64,000 nt of DNA from Mucor racemosus (GCA_027405735.1 JAPEHQ010000001.1:3596001-3660000), one strand, 5' to 3'. Numbered from the stretch's first letter, positions 22,849 to 34,891 are shown. Numbers and translations: made by a program. The notes: generated from the letters alone by a model not told the origin.

Positions 22849-25135
22849 ATGTCTGCTATGGAAATTGATCAACACGCTCCTAATGGATTGCCTTCCACTG
22901 ATGAGCCTGTAGTAACTGGCATCATTTATCCGCCTCCAGATATTAGAAGTATGATTTGTATTTTAATTTATATAATTTTGTATTAACCATTTCTCGTAGA
23001 AATGATCGATAAAGCTGCAGCAAATCTTGCAACTAAAGGACCCGAATTAGAAAATCATATTCGTGAGACCAACAAGGATGGTCGCTTCAACTTTTTAAAT
23101 CCAAATGATCCTTATTATGCTTATTATCGTTTCAAATATCAAGAAGTGAAGGATGGCAAGGGTAAATTCTCATTATTTATCATTTACAAACACGTATATT
23201 AATCCTATTTTATAGCACCTCAAGCTAATGCAAACACTCAAGATCGTGTACAAGAAACAGTTAAATTACAACCCGTTAATCTTGCACCAAAAGAACCCGA
23301 AGCATTTGAGTTTTCAGCAATCATGCCAGCCATGTCTGCTCAAGATTTGTAAATATGAGTTAATATATTACTATTTTATGTGCTAATTGATTTTGTCTTT
23401 TTTAGGGACATCATGAAATTGACAGCTCAATTTGCAGCTCGTAATGGTCGTGCTTTCATCAGTCAACTTGCTCAACGTGAATCAAGAAATTATCAATTCG
23501 ATTTTTTACGTCCATCTCACAGTTTATTTCCTTATTTTACTGAACTCGTTAAACAATATACAAAAGTATTTTTGCCACCTAAAGATCTACAAGAAAAATT
23601 AAAAGCAAATACAGACAATAAATATCACATTTTGGAACGAGTCAAGGAACGAGTTGAATGGGTAGCGTGGCAAGAAGCCGAAAAGAAGAAGAAAAATGAC
23701 GAGGATGAAAAAGAAAGACGTAAGATTCAAGAGTGAGAGTATTTGTATATTATGAAATTAATACATTTTTTTTTTCAAGTTGCATATGCTAGTATTGATT
23801 GGCATGATTTTGTCATTGTTGAAACTGTAGAATTCACAGATGCCGATGAACAAGCTGAATTACCACCACCAATGAGTTTATCAGAGTTAGAAAATATGTC
23901 ATTAGCTCAGAAACGTTTAGCAGCTATGCCAACTGAAGCATTACAACAGCAAGGATCTAAGGATACAGAGCCAGAGGATGTGGATATGGATGAGTCAGAC
24001 GATGAATCAGGCCATCCAGTTGTTAATCATGTTATTCCCAAAATGCCAGATACTGCATCACCTATTAAAATTCGTACCGATTACAAACCTAAACTTTACG
24101 GTACTACAGCTAATAAAGGAGCAGTTGCTACAGAACGATGTCCTCGTTGTGGTGAAGCAATTCCAGTTGCAGAAATGGCCGAGCATATGCGTATTGAATT
24201 ACTTGATCCTAAATGGAAAGAACAAAAGATGGCAATGGAAGCTAAACAGAGAGATAGTAATTTGTTACAAGAAGGTAATGATGTTGCAAAGATTTTGAAA
24301 AACATCTCTGGTTTGCGTCCCGATATTTTTGGATCAGATGAAATTGATGCTAATAAAAGAATTCGAGAACAAGAAGAAGAAGCAAAGAGAAAGGATAGAG
24401 TTATTTGGGATGGTCATACAGCTACAATGGGATTAGCTAATCAAAGAGCTCAAAAGACTAGTATCGAAGATCAAATTGCTCAAATGCATAAAAAAGTTAC
24501 TGGAGATAATATTGGTCCTCAAATACCAGGACAACAACAACAACAACAACAACAACAACATGAATATACACCACTTCCACCACCAACAGCATTTTCTGCA
24601 CCTCAATATTATACACCAGATCAACAACAAGCTTTTGCAAATCAAGTACCAGGTGGTATGTATAATAATACTCCTCCTCCGCCAGCACCAACTATGATGC
24701 AACAAGCACCTATAACACCTGCAGTTCGTAAATTGGATGAATCGGACTCAACAGCCGAAAAGAAACCTCGTTTAGAAGAACCTGAATGGCAAGCACCACC
24801 AGACGTAAGTATTTCTAATTAGAATGTTTCATGTATTTCAATGTACTAATTATCATTTTAAAAAGCTTTCTTTCTCAATTAATATTCAAACACCCAATAT
24901 GCCTGATAAACCGGAATGGAATTTAAATGGAACAACAATTTCTGTACCTGGTTTATTACCAAATACACTCATTTCAACAGTAAAAGATCGTATTGCTTCT
25001 CAACTTGGTATGCCTGTTGGTAAACAAAAGTTATCGACTTCCAATACAAATATAGTATTAAACAATTCCAAAACTTTAAGTTTTTACGGTATTGGAGAAG
25101 GATTTGGATTAGTATTAGAAGTTAGAAAAAGATAA
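22849..25135 (+). CDS. SF3A1: Splicing factor 3A subunit 1 (SF3a120/Prp21)
   Basis: Six exons (22849-22948, 23000-23161, 23216-23348, 23406-23719, 23780-24804, 24866-25135) give about 667 aa. Order: SURP1 (LATKGPELENHIRETNKDGR...FNFLNPNDPYYAYYRFKY), SURP2 (TAQFAARNGRAFISQL...FDFLRPSHSLFPYFTEL), a charged helix, the SF3a60-binding stretch AYASIDWHDFVIVETVEF, a PRP21-type middle with GTTANKG and a CPRCGE motif, a Gln/Pro-rich part with a CAA-encoded Gln run, and a C-terminal ubiquitin-like domain (LPNTLISTVKDRIASQLGMP...KQKLS). Prp21/SF3a1 is a U2 snRNP component that helps recruit U2 to the branch point and contacts U1 SL4 through its Ubl. The donor at 23720 (GTAAGA) rather than 23731 is required for frame and for the conserved AYA-x-IDWHDF. 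Confidence 0.95.
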
Positions 25136-25371
25136 ACAAATTTTTTTTAAATAAAAGCTTATGCTGTGAGAATGTAAATCTAACGCGGGTTTAATATCCC
25201 ATTGGCTTTCTTCTTGAATATACTATGTGTACAACTACCTTTACTAAATCGTATTCCCACGGCATTTCAATTAACCTTGCACTATTTATTAGGTTCACTT
25301 GAAATGATTCTTTTTGGCTTTACTCATCTTTTTTTTCTATTTTACACAACCAAAAAAAATAAAATAAAAAA

Positions 25372-27713
25372 ATGGCTACTAATAACAATATCCCTACTAA
25401 ATTCCCTAATCTTAAGCCAAGAGGTCCCGGTGGTGAAGCTCTTTTAGCTGCTGAAAGAGCAAAGACTACATTTGATGTGAATGCACTTTCAAAATTCATG
25501 TACAGTCAAGAATGGCTTGACAAAATGAACAATGTTTTGCAAATTGTTGAAAATGAACCTGCTTTTGATAAGACTAATCGTTATTATCAAGGTCGCCCTG
25601 AAAAGATTGCTACTGGTCTTTGGAAGGATAAGCGTATGGCTGAACTTGCCGTGTAAGGTTTTATCATGATTTATATCGAGCATTTGTCACTGATACATTT
25701 TTCTCTCATAGTGAACATAACTGGGATGATCAAGATTCTCAAATTGCCAATTTCCTTTATGATCAATCTACTCCAGTAAGTCATAAAAAAAATGACATTT
25801 ATGTGTAACCATGTATATTTATGTTTACCTAATCTGATTCTTAAAGTTCTCCCTTCATTACGGCATGTTTATCCCCACATTAAAATCTCAAACTTCGGAT
25901 GAACAAAAGAAACTTTTCCTCGAGCGTGCATTAAAGCATGAAATTATTGGTTGCTATGCTCAAACTGAAGTAAGTTTTAATAGAGAAAGAGGCTCGTATT
26001 ACAGATGCTTACTGTATTTATTAGTTGGGTCATGGCTCCAATGTTCAAGGTCTTGAAACTACTGCCACTTACATTCCAGAGACCAATGAATTTGAAATTC
26101 ATTCCCCTACTTTAACTGCTGCCAAATGGTGGATTGGTGGTTTAGGAAAAGCTGCTAATCATGCTATTGTTATGGCTCGTCTCGTCACTGATGGCAAGGA
26201 TTATGGACCACACCCTTTCTGTGTTCAAATACGTAGCTTAGAAGACCATACTCCCCTTCCTGGTATCACTGTGGGTGATATTGGGCCCAAATTTGGTTTT
26301 AATGCTGTCGACAATGGTTTTATCATGTTTGATCATTATCGTATTCCCCATGTTGCTTTCTTGGCAAAGTATTCTCAAGTTAAGCCCGGAAGTGGTGAAT
26401 ACAGTAAGCCTCCCAATGCTAAGCTTTCTTATGGTACTATGGTCTTTGTTCGTGCTAACATTGTTATGGGTAAGAATCTTGAAACTAATGTATATTTATT
26501 ATTTCGCTAAACTTTTTACATTTTAGGTGTCAGATACGCACTTGCCAAGGCAACCACCATTGCTATTCGTTATTCTACTATTCGTCAGCAATTTGTCGAT
26601 GCTGCTAGTCCCAAAAAGTGGGATAATAAGGTTATTGAAACACCTGTTTTGGATTATACTATGCAACAATACCGCCTGTTACCTATCATTGCCTCTGCTT
26701 ATGCTTGTTTCTTTACTGGACGTGAAATGTATCGTCTTTATGAATTGAATCAAGCCGAGATGCAAAAGGGTAACTTTGGTCTTTTGGCTGATCTTCATGC
26801 TAGTTCTTCAGGTCTCAAGAGTTTAACTACTTCCATGGCTATTGAATCTTTGGAAGATTGTAGACGTGCATGTGGTGGTCATGGTTACAGTATGTTTTCT
26901 GGTTTGGGTCAATTCTATCAAGACTATCTTCCCAATGTCACTTGGGAAGGCGATAACTATATCCTTACTCAACAAACTGCTCGTTATTTGCTCAAGACAT
27001 ACCGTAATGTTCTTGCTGGAAAGGCTGAACCTTCTGAGCACAACCAAACTATTACTTATTTGACTCAATATCTTCAAAACCCCAAGGCCAAATGTCCTGC
27101 TACTAATCCTGATGAGTTCCTCAATGCCGAATTAATCTTGTCTGCTTTCGGTTTCCGTGCTGCTTATGGTATTGCCAAGGTTGCTGAACAAATTGACCGC
27201 CATGGTCGTTCTTGGAACTCCATGTTGGTTGAAATCCGTAACATCTCCAAGGCTCATTGTCAATTTATGTTGGTTCGTAACTTCCTTGTTACTCTTCAAA
27301 ACGATGCTGAACTTGTCAAACCTGAGAACAAGCCTATGCTTGCCATCTTGAAGACCATGTCTTACCTCTTTGCTCTCCACACAATGGAAAAGGAGCTCTC
27401 TGAATTCCTCTTATCCGAGTACTTGTCTCCCGAGCAAAGTGCCATGTTGAAGGAACAAGTTGTTTCCTTGCTTGATAAGGTTCGCCCTGAGGCCGTTGGT
27501 CTTGTTGATGCCTTTGCTTTGCCCGATTACTACCTCCATTCTGCTTTAGGCCGCTTTGATGGTCGTGTTTATGAATCAATGACCCAAATGGCTGAGGCTG
27601 AGCCTCTGAACCATACTCGTGTTGTTGCTGGTTATGAGGAATTCATTAAACCTTTTATTCATCAAGGAAAGAATTTGGCTATTACCAAGGAAGAAGCTTC
27701 TTCAAAGCTTTAA
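25372..27713 (+). CDS. POX1: Peroxisomal acyl-CoA oxidase
   Basis: Five exons (25372-25652, 25712-25775, 25847-25969, 26025-26469, 26527-27713) encode about 699 aa, the usual acyl-CoA oxidase size. Motifs: [82 protein letters not shown] and [19 protein letters not shown], the last holding the catalytic Glu. The protein ends in SKL, a perfect PTS1. It catalyses the first, FAD-dependent step of peroxisomal beta-oxidation, acyl-CoA to trans-2-enoyl-CoA with H2O2 produced. The last exon is richer in C and G at third positions than its neighbours, which suits high expression. Next to it on the same strand, 576 bp away, is an SCP2-domain protein that also ends in SKL. Confidence 0.97.
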
Positions 27714-28289
27714 ATGATACAACAAATTATTATTAATTCTTGTATAACAGTATATAGAAATGTTTTCCCCTCCCTCCTCTCAATCTGTCCCTTCACTACT
27801 CTATAAAATTCCCTTTTTTTTCTCATTATTATATAAAACTAAACTTTGTAACTAAATCTTTCAACTATTGCTTGTGTATAGTTTTTTTTTTTTTTTTTTG
27901 CATTTCCCACCTTTTATGGCTTTGGTGATACAAAAACAAGTCTAACCCCACCCATATTTGCCATGAATTGACCTTACAAAAATGAATAGTTACAAATTAG
28001 GTATACATAACCAAATTTACAGCATAGAAACAAGTTTTCGACTGATGTTTTTTGACATATGATATTGATTTCTTGTCGATTCGAAATTTTTTCTTTTATG
28101 TATTTATTGTAATAGGTTTTTCTTGCTTCGAAAACTTGATTTCATTTTTTTTTTTTCGCTGTTACATGTGAAAAATTCAACCCTCTTAGTTCTTCCCCAT
28201 CATGCAAAAATTCACATCTAAATAAAGCATAACTAATTATTTGAACATGCTTCTTTTCTTTTCTCTTTTTGTTATATATTGCATACAAA
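27714..28289. other. Region between acyl-CoA oxidase and SCP2 genes
   Basis: It contains the acyl-CoA oxidase 3' flank, a T tract at about 27883-27899 and the SCP2 promoter side (pyrimidine-rich TTCTTTTCTTTTCTC just before GTTATATATTGC). No gene is seen. Confidence 0.5.
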
Positions 28290-29013
28290 ATGACCTCACA
28301 GCAACCACCTCAACTCGTTTCCAATTTATTACTTCCTGAACTTGAGCGTCAATTAAAAGAAGATCAAAATCTTTGGCCTAATGTCAAGGGACTCTTTATT
28401 GTTACAGTAACAAAGAAGAAGAAGGCTGCTGCTACATGGTAAATATTAATTTGGAGTCATAGTCTAATTAATAACCTCAAACTAACAATTTTCAATGCAT
28501 AGGTATCTTTTACTTCAAGGTATAAACATAATTAATTAGATAAAAGCAATTGTGATGATTTATATTTGTATATATTTGTTAACAAATTTTGATTTATAGG
28601 TAAGGACATTATGCCATTGATCACTGCTTCCGAAGAAGATGCGCGCGCAGGTGTTAAGGGAAAAGTTAGAACCGTAAAGGTTCAAGTCGATGATGCTGAT
28701 CTTTTGAACTTTATTACTGGAGGGTAAGTTGATTGACTAGCCACTTTAAATAGCATGTTTAATTAAATCTACATGTAGTATGACTGGTGTAAAAGCTTAC
28801 ATGACTGGAAAGATCAAGGTTAAAGGAGATCTTTTGTTAGCACAAAGATTGGAAGAAGTTTTCGAAAAGCTTGGCGGTAGAGAGGTAAAGAAACTAAAAT
28901 GCGCATCTAATAATACATACTAATATAATAATCTGAACATCACACAGAGAGCTATTGATTTCATAAAAAACAATGATCAGGCTTTGGCATTGACAAACAA
29001 ATCAAAGTTGTAA
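28290..29013 (+). CDS. SCP2 sterol/lipid-transfer domain protein with PTS1
   Basis: Five exons (28290-28438, 28503-28519, 28600-28723, 28779-28884, 28948-29013) encode about 153 aa. Exon 2 is a 17-nt microexon (WYLLLQ junction) needed to keep frame. The SCP2 fold is recognisable: WPNVKGLFIVTVTKKKKAAATWYLLLQGKD on the N side, then VKVQVDDADLLNFITGG, MTGVKAYMTGKIKVKGDLLLAQRLEEVF, the typical G-K-[IL]-K-x-x-G-[ND]-[LM] core. It ends in SKL, a PTS1. SCP2-domain proteins bind fatty acyl-CoA or sterols in the peroxisome, so it likely serves the same beta-oxidation pathway as the adjacent oxidase. No thiolase domain is attached. Confidence 0.93.
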
Positions 29014-29484
29014 TTAAATTTTTATAATAAATATTTGACTGATCAGATCAGATTATTATTTGTAGTTTCTTGTTGCTTAATAATGATATATTTTTGCATT
29101 GCATATTCTTTCACAGGCCCCCTTCTCTTCATATTAGAGATAAATTATGCATTGTTCCGTCATAAGCTTTGTCTGAAAAATAAGTATGTACATGCTTCAA
29201 CCTCGTATATGATGAGTTTGGCGTCCATCACGATATACAATTTGAGCTCATTTAAACCATTGTCTATAGTATATTGAGAAAATAGTTTTCTTAAAATTAT
29301 TAGATTTACTCATTGAAAAATAACTGTTCGCTGATGAAACTACAATAAGAGATGCACCTGATCAATGTTTAATCAAAGAAGCTTTAAAATTCTGTTTCGA
29401 ATCGCAATTTTTTATTTTTTAATATGCATTTAAAGCAAAATCTTGTATATGTACGCATTATAAAACCTTAAGACTTCCGATATT
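29014..29484. other. SCP2 downstream flank
   Basis: AT-rich DNA. The 80-codon open frame at 29035-29277 starts just past the SCP2 stop and has no recognisable domain; I treat it as chance. Confidence 0.5.
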
Positions 29485-31350
29485 CAAGATTGGAGCGTAT
29501 CAACCTTTTCTATAACTAACCTTTTACAACGCAATTTTTAGGATGTATCTTATGCACTGCTAAATATATATGAATTAATTGTATTACGCTATCTGTTCCT
29601 AAATTTACTTTATATCTCACGAAAGACTCAAAAACAGGTAAAATCCACTGCTTTTTCCTTAAAACTGGTTTTCACTTTTCATCCCTGCTCCACTTTTTTT
29701 TTCACTAGATAACACTAAGAAAAAATTATATGCGTATGTACCTGAGATGTTCAAGTTTAATCCAAAAACAAATATCCGGAAATATCCTACCTCTAGCAGT
29801 TGGGATAACTTTTTTAGTGCTAATGTTTCAGATTTCTACAGCTAATTCACTAGTAAAAATCAAAACTTTGAGCTTTCATATCTCTACAAAAAATTAAGTT
29901 ATACTAATAATTTTTAATAATAAAACCTACTTGTTTTAAAGCGCTCTATGACATATTTTAATTTAAAAAGTTTTCAAGTACTTTTTTTTTATTTCATTTT
30001 TTTTTTTGACATTTTTGTAGTCGATTTCAAAACATTCGTTAAATTGAGCAGTATTTCTCTCACATTCAGATCATAGAGCTCATTAAGCTCTACCGAACCC
30101 AATTTAGTTCTTTTTAAAATAATAATTTTTCGTGAAGATATTCTCAAAAATCTGTACAAAGAGATACCTTTGATTCTAGCTTTAATTTTCCCCTTATATA
30201 CCTTCATCCCAAAATCTGGATTTGAAAAAAAATTGACAAAAAACTCATTTTCTCTACGCAAAATGTAGCTAGAAGGTTCGACAATAGCTAGATCGATAGA
30301 TAATTTTTTTGTAAATTTTTTCAGTTACTTATATTTGAAACATTTCTATAAAAAGCGAGGTGTATCTTTAAAAAACCTCCAAAATTTCAATCATATTTTA
30401 CGCAAAATTTAATGTACAAAATTTATTTGAATTTTAATTAGGTAGATGCAGAATTTAAAACTGTACAAAAAACATTTAATACGCTACTTCAACTTGCTTT
30501 GCATTTCATGAACTATTAAACAAACTTGTTTTTTTTATCATTTTTCAATCGATTTCACAAATCGATTTTGGAACTCAGTTATGATAGGCTCCAAGCTGTA
30601 GCATGAGCTATTATTTTGATTATCTCGACGAAAAATTAATATTTTTTGCTGAAACAAAAAATGCCGAGTATCTTTCAGTTGGATCTATCTTATGGGTGCG
30701 AAAAACTAACACTTCATATTCAATTTAAGTACTTAATTCTTTCAGTCGATTTTAGGCCAATTTTAGGTCAATTTTAGTGGCCAGTATTAGGGCAATAAAC
30801 TTATACGATTCTGGCATCAACACTTTTTTTTCGGACAGATATCAATAATCCATAAAGATAAGGTAAACCTTGTTTTGAACTTTAATGAAATTCGAATCAA
30901 TATTAGGCTAGAAAATTCGAAAAATATTTTAAAGTCATCTGGAAATCATCTAAAAAAGCCTACTTGACAACAAAGATCCTTCTATCTCGTTCTTTACAAA
31001 TACCAACCCGAGTGAGCTTATTATATTCGACATACAGTTAGATATAATACACTATGGCCGAACTATGATGCTTCCCATGGGCATAGTGATCTGCACAGAT
31101 GAGCAGAATAAAAACTTTTATGCAGATCAGGCAGCCCAGATGAGCAGAGCAATGAGATCAAAGTTTTTTAATCAATTTACTAAAGTATATGAATCATAAT
31201 ATAATTAATAACGAAGATAACTTGAATGGTTTAAAGCAGATGTGTGTTACTCTGATTCAACAGAATTGCCTTATTGACGAGAAGATATATTAATTTGAAA
31301 TTTTGAGTTTGAAAGGGTTCTGCCCATGTTCTTCTTTCGGGGACCAAATG
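29485..31350 (+). repeat. Repeat R1, long copy B
   Basis: About 1.87 kb homologous to 51540-53291 (plus) and 60058-61885 (minus). It begins near TGGAGCGTAT and ends GGGGACCAAATGGGAA. The copies share internal blocks such as CAGATGAGCAGAGCAATGAGATCA and the GATCTGCACAGATG region. A minus-strand open frame (29989-30261) aligns with one in copy C (51972-52265), e.g. GKIxA...LYxFLxISS, KLGxxELN, but both are riddled with differences and lack a known domain. No transposase is visible. Confidence 0.8.
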
Positions 31351-31503
31351 GGAACAATGACAACAATAATAAACAAACGCTTCAATTGAACACAATAACA
31401 AACGCATGCTAAAAATATGAAATACCTTTTTGAACCATACATGTCGTGTAAATGATAGCACCCTTGATCACGGCGCAATCAACTACACAAATGACATATA
31501 TAT

Positions 31504-31988
31504 AGTGATATTAAACGAGCCGAGCCTTTTTTATGCAGCCGAGCTTTTCTCAAGGCTCGTTAAAGTTAGACGAGCTTACAAAAAAGCTCGTTCAACCTCG
31601 ACGAGCTTTTTTTTGCGCGTGACTAGAGCTCGTTTACCCCAAACGAGCTTTTTTATGCAGCGACTAAAACTCATCATCTCAATGCGAGTTTTATTTTACC
31701 TTTCCAGTGACAAATATCTAAAGTAAAGCAAACTTATGAATGTCAATTGACAATTATCTAAAGTAATAATGTCATAGCATTTACTAATTATTATTTAAAT
31801 TTGAACTTTTTGAAAAGAAGTCAAAAGCTCGTCTTTCTCAAACGAGCTTTTTAAAAAAAAGTCAAAAACTCGTCTTTGTCAAACGAGCTTTTATTAAAGC
31901 TCGGCTCGAGCTCGAGTGATACAAAGCTCGGCTCGTTGTGGCGAGCTTTGGTCAAGCTCGTCCTAGGCTCGGCTCGTCTTTTATACTT
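31504..31988. mobile_element. CGAGCT-rich MITE-like element
   Basis: About 485 bp with inverted ends ACGAGCCGAGCC (31515-31526) and GGCTCGGCTCGT (31966-31977). It is flanked by ACATATATAT at 31494-31503 and 31989-31998, a possible 9-10 bp target duplication (weakened by low complexity). The interior has about fifteen copies of CGAGCT/AGCTCG, often as small hairpins of the form AAGCTCG...CGAGCTT, so the single strand could fold extensively. It has no coding capacity. The ends and duplication length suggest a Mutator-like non-autonomous element; this is inference. Confidence 0.65.
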
Positions 31989-32481
31989 ACATATATATCA
32001 AAACAGAATTCTATCCAAATCAATAATAATAATAAACAAAGATATCAATTTAGTCAACTGCCCATCTACATTGAAGTTGCACTATCAATATAAATAAGAT
32101 TCAAGCATATAAAAACTACCCCTTAAAAATCAAGGTTAGATAAAATAGATATAGCAAAAATAAACAAAACAACCATTTCTCAAAAGGTCGATATTGTCAC
32201 ACTTGACATACAATCCCTTATGGTCAATGCTCTACATAATTTACCCCTTAAAATATCAAATCAATAACAATATACTCAAAACTGGAAGATTACTAAATAT
32301 ACATCCATTCAAGTCTGATGGTATCCAAGATCTCTAAATCACTATAAATACCCTCATACTTTTTCAATTATTTTAAATCTTCAGAAATCTTTTGTAATAA
32401 AAACTTTAGCTGATTATAATTGTATTTCTACTGCTTTTATTTTTATATTTTTTTATTTTAGTAAATAACATCGTCATTTAC
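31989..32481. other. AT-rich DNA inside the composite repeat region
   Basis: No gene is seen. The corresponding position in P2 carries an LTR-like insertion instead, so this tract (31351-32481 overall) is specific to this copy. Confidence 0.4.
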
Positions 32482-33396
32482 TGCAAACCTGTTTGGCAAC
32501 ACTAAAAGTATTTATGCCTTTGTAAATTTCTGTTTGTAACACACAAAACCGACTGATTTAGGATTATTTTTCTTTTTTCTTCCTCACTTTCCTCAGCTCT
32601 TTTCTTTATGCTTAAAACTACAACAAAAAGACCAATATCTTTTATAAACTGAAATCAAGCAGCAGGTATAATTACATGTTTTTCCTATTATTTATTTGGA
32701 AATAAATTATTAACTGTTAATGTTAAGGGCGCGTTATAATATTATTTTTTTCAAAAAAAAAAAAGCATCCAAGACTTAGTCATTTTTTTTTATCATCCTC
32801 GTTATAATCAATGCTTTTTTGGTCTAAAATTGATATCTACCTGCAGAAAAATTGGTGATTATGTGACTATAAAAGTATGTATAGTATTTATTTGTTGATT
32901 TGAATGAATGAATAAATAAACTCATGTTAGTCTATTTAGTTTCTAAAAAAATATTTGTTTTTGTTTAATGACCAACAGCCAAGAAGAGGAAAACAAGATG
33001 TTGTCTTGTATACCACTACCAACTATCAAAGACACACCATAATTATCACTTGTTAACTGAGTTTACTAATAAATCAAATTTTAAAAGTAAAGGCGTATTC
33101 AGTTCAAACGCTTAAAATAATTCAATTATGCTAATTTACATGGTTTATTATCTCTTGCTCATTCAATTGCTATATTTGATTTTAATATTTTGTTTTTACT
33201 GCTACATCGACTTGTTCGTCCATTAGAGTTAACTCACCATCTTTGTTCAGCGTATCTATAATAACGGTCCATTATTAGCTCATGATATGCGAAACTATTA
33301 TTAAAAGGGGTCATCTAATCTCAAATTTATCTGATTCAACTGCTGATGCTAAATTAGCATCAAATTAGTTGTGTTGACCCGCAATAAAGTAAGGCG
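32482..33396 (+). repeat. Composite repeat segment with exon-like fragment (copy in the 29.5-36.4 kb cluster)
   Basis: From 32482 to about 33060 it matches P2 at 53848-54400 and its mirror at about 58950-59505. It includes a conserved exon-like piece at 32971-33032 reading QQPRRGKQDVVLYTTTNYQR (in P2 GQQLRRGKQDVVLYATTNYQR, followed there by a GTACAC donor-like sequence). I cannot name the parent gene. From about 33222 onward it is the reverse complement of the P1 spacer. Confidence 0.6.
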
Positions 33397-33857
33397 TGTG
33401 GAATATGTACACATTTATCCACTATATTGATCTCCATTTCATCTGATTCTCAATTAAAGTACAGCTGACATGAATAGACATTTCACTACTAAATGATATA
33501 TGCTGATTCATACTAATATAAATTTTCTACCAAGCTTCTATCCTAGCAACTTATAGTTAAAGACCAATCAACATACTGTGGATTTAATCACACCATTATG
33601 ATCAAGGACCCATGAATTCTATGAATACACCGATTGGTTACTATCAAGATTTATATCTGACAAGGGGTGTTATTGGCTATGTATGGACCTAGGAATGCTT
33701 ACCTAATCTCTCTGATGAAAACTATATAAAGAGGACATTTATTTATTACAAAAGTCCTCAAGTAGAATTTAACTTGATAATAAAACCCCAATGTTATCTA
33801 GTCGAATTCCTATTGTTTTTTATACTTTTTTCCGTGAATAGCTCTGTCTGTTCCACA
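33397..33857 (+). mobile_element. Solo LTR, 461 bp, with 5-bp duplication AGGCG
   Basis: Ends TGTGGAA and TTCCACA (TG...CA, 7-bp inverted) are flanked by AGGCG at 33392-33396 and 33858-33862. The homologous P1 spacer (about 18870-18900, reverse complement) reads straight through with a single AGGCG, so the empty site is in this window. Inside are TATATAAAGAGG (about 33724) and AATAAAAC (about 33778) in promoter / polyadenylation order, indicating plus orientation. No internal retrotransposon region remains. Confidence 0.9.
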
Positions 33858-34787
33858 AGGCGTTTTATCAAGTACAATGTTGGCGTTCAATGTATTTCAG
33901 TAAAATTAAACAGACAGAAATATGGTTCATGCAGAGATATATAAACGTGTGAGGGAGCTCAGATCTATGAACACAAAAAAATGATCCAAATTGTGATGCT
34001 TCGTCTACCTGTACGAGATTTTTTTGTGGCGATACCTGGTGGCTCAAGTGTAATTTAGGCATTAAATTGCCAAATGTATCGAACCAAGATGAAGTCTGTT
34101 GGTTGGTATCACGGATAATAAATACAATGCCATTTATTGAATGGGTAAATATAAATGTATAAAGCAAAGCTTACTTTTTTAGAATGAAAGTATTAATAAT
34201 TCTGATTAACATCAGTAAGTTCAAAAATTATAATTAAGTGCACTAATTGCTACTAAATTGCATAATTTAATATGTAGAATACTCTTAAAGCATTCATTCT
34301 TTTTTTGGCAGTGCTGCAAATTATCCTTTAACATGACTGGATATTAATGAATTAAAGAAAATAAAACTGGTAAAAAAGCTGATACCCAACAATGTACATC
34401 AAGGTCAAGACCGATAAAAGGTGCATTCATTGTGTAGTGGAAATCGCAATATTTTGATGGATAGGAATTACAGGACCAAGACGTTGTGTTTGCTTCAGGG
34501 TTTTTAGAAGGGTTTAAAAGCATACTTCATCAAACTTACTTGGATCTTAAATACTCACCATATGCTATTGGTATCATCTTGCTTTTTTATTTAATTGCTG
34601 TGTTAGTAAAAACCAAGCTTTTCATAGCTTACTGTATAACAATGGCAGTGGGATATTTCTAAGTTTAGATTGGCATTTATCATAAGGCGTGCTGATGATA
34701 CGTTTGATACTAATTTAAATGGAACCAGTTAATTTAATTGATAGAATTTGAATACAAATACCGAGGAACGATTTGTAAGTACTTAAG
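33858..34787 (+). repeat. Composite repeat segment between the solo LTR and the dynein exon copy
   Basis: The inverted counterpart is at 17956-18880. It may hold further decayed gene fragments: one frame near 34500-34620 reads FKSILHQTYLDLKYSPYAIG, reminiscent of a cyclin fold helix, but only weakly. The minus-strand open frame at 33868-34167 is interrupted in the P1 copy and is rejected as a gene. Confidence 0.5.
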
Positions 34788-34891
34788 TTGGTTCTGGTAA
34801 AGCATTGAATAAATTGGCTTGGGACACAGACGGCAAAAAGGTGGCAATGGGTTCCAGTGATGGCCATGTTTATGTTTATGATATTGGAGAG
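34788..34891 (+). pseudogene. Captured exon: last WD repeat of dynein intermediate chain (copy 2)
   Basis: 104 bp identical in structure to 17852-17955: acceptor CTTAAG, reading GSGKALNKLAWDTDG... to DGHVYVYDIGE, donor GTAAGA. The frame is intact and both splice signals are kept. It directly precedes module M. Confidence 0.75.

Noticed and set aside
29035..29277. A gene immediately after the SCP2 protein
   Set aside because: No domain is visible, composition is as expected for random AT-rich DNA, and there is no promoter gap.
31430..31726. A 98-codon gene across the CGAGCT element
   Set aside because: It starts outside and ends inside the MITE-like element; the frame is fortuitous.
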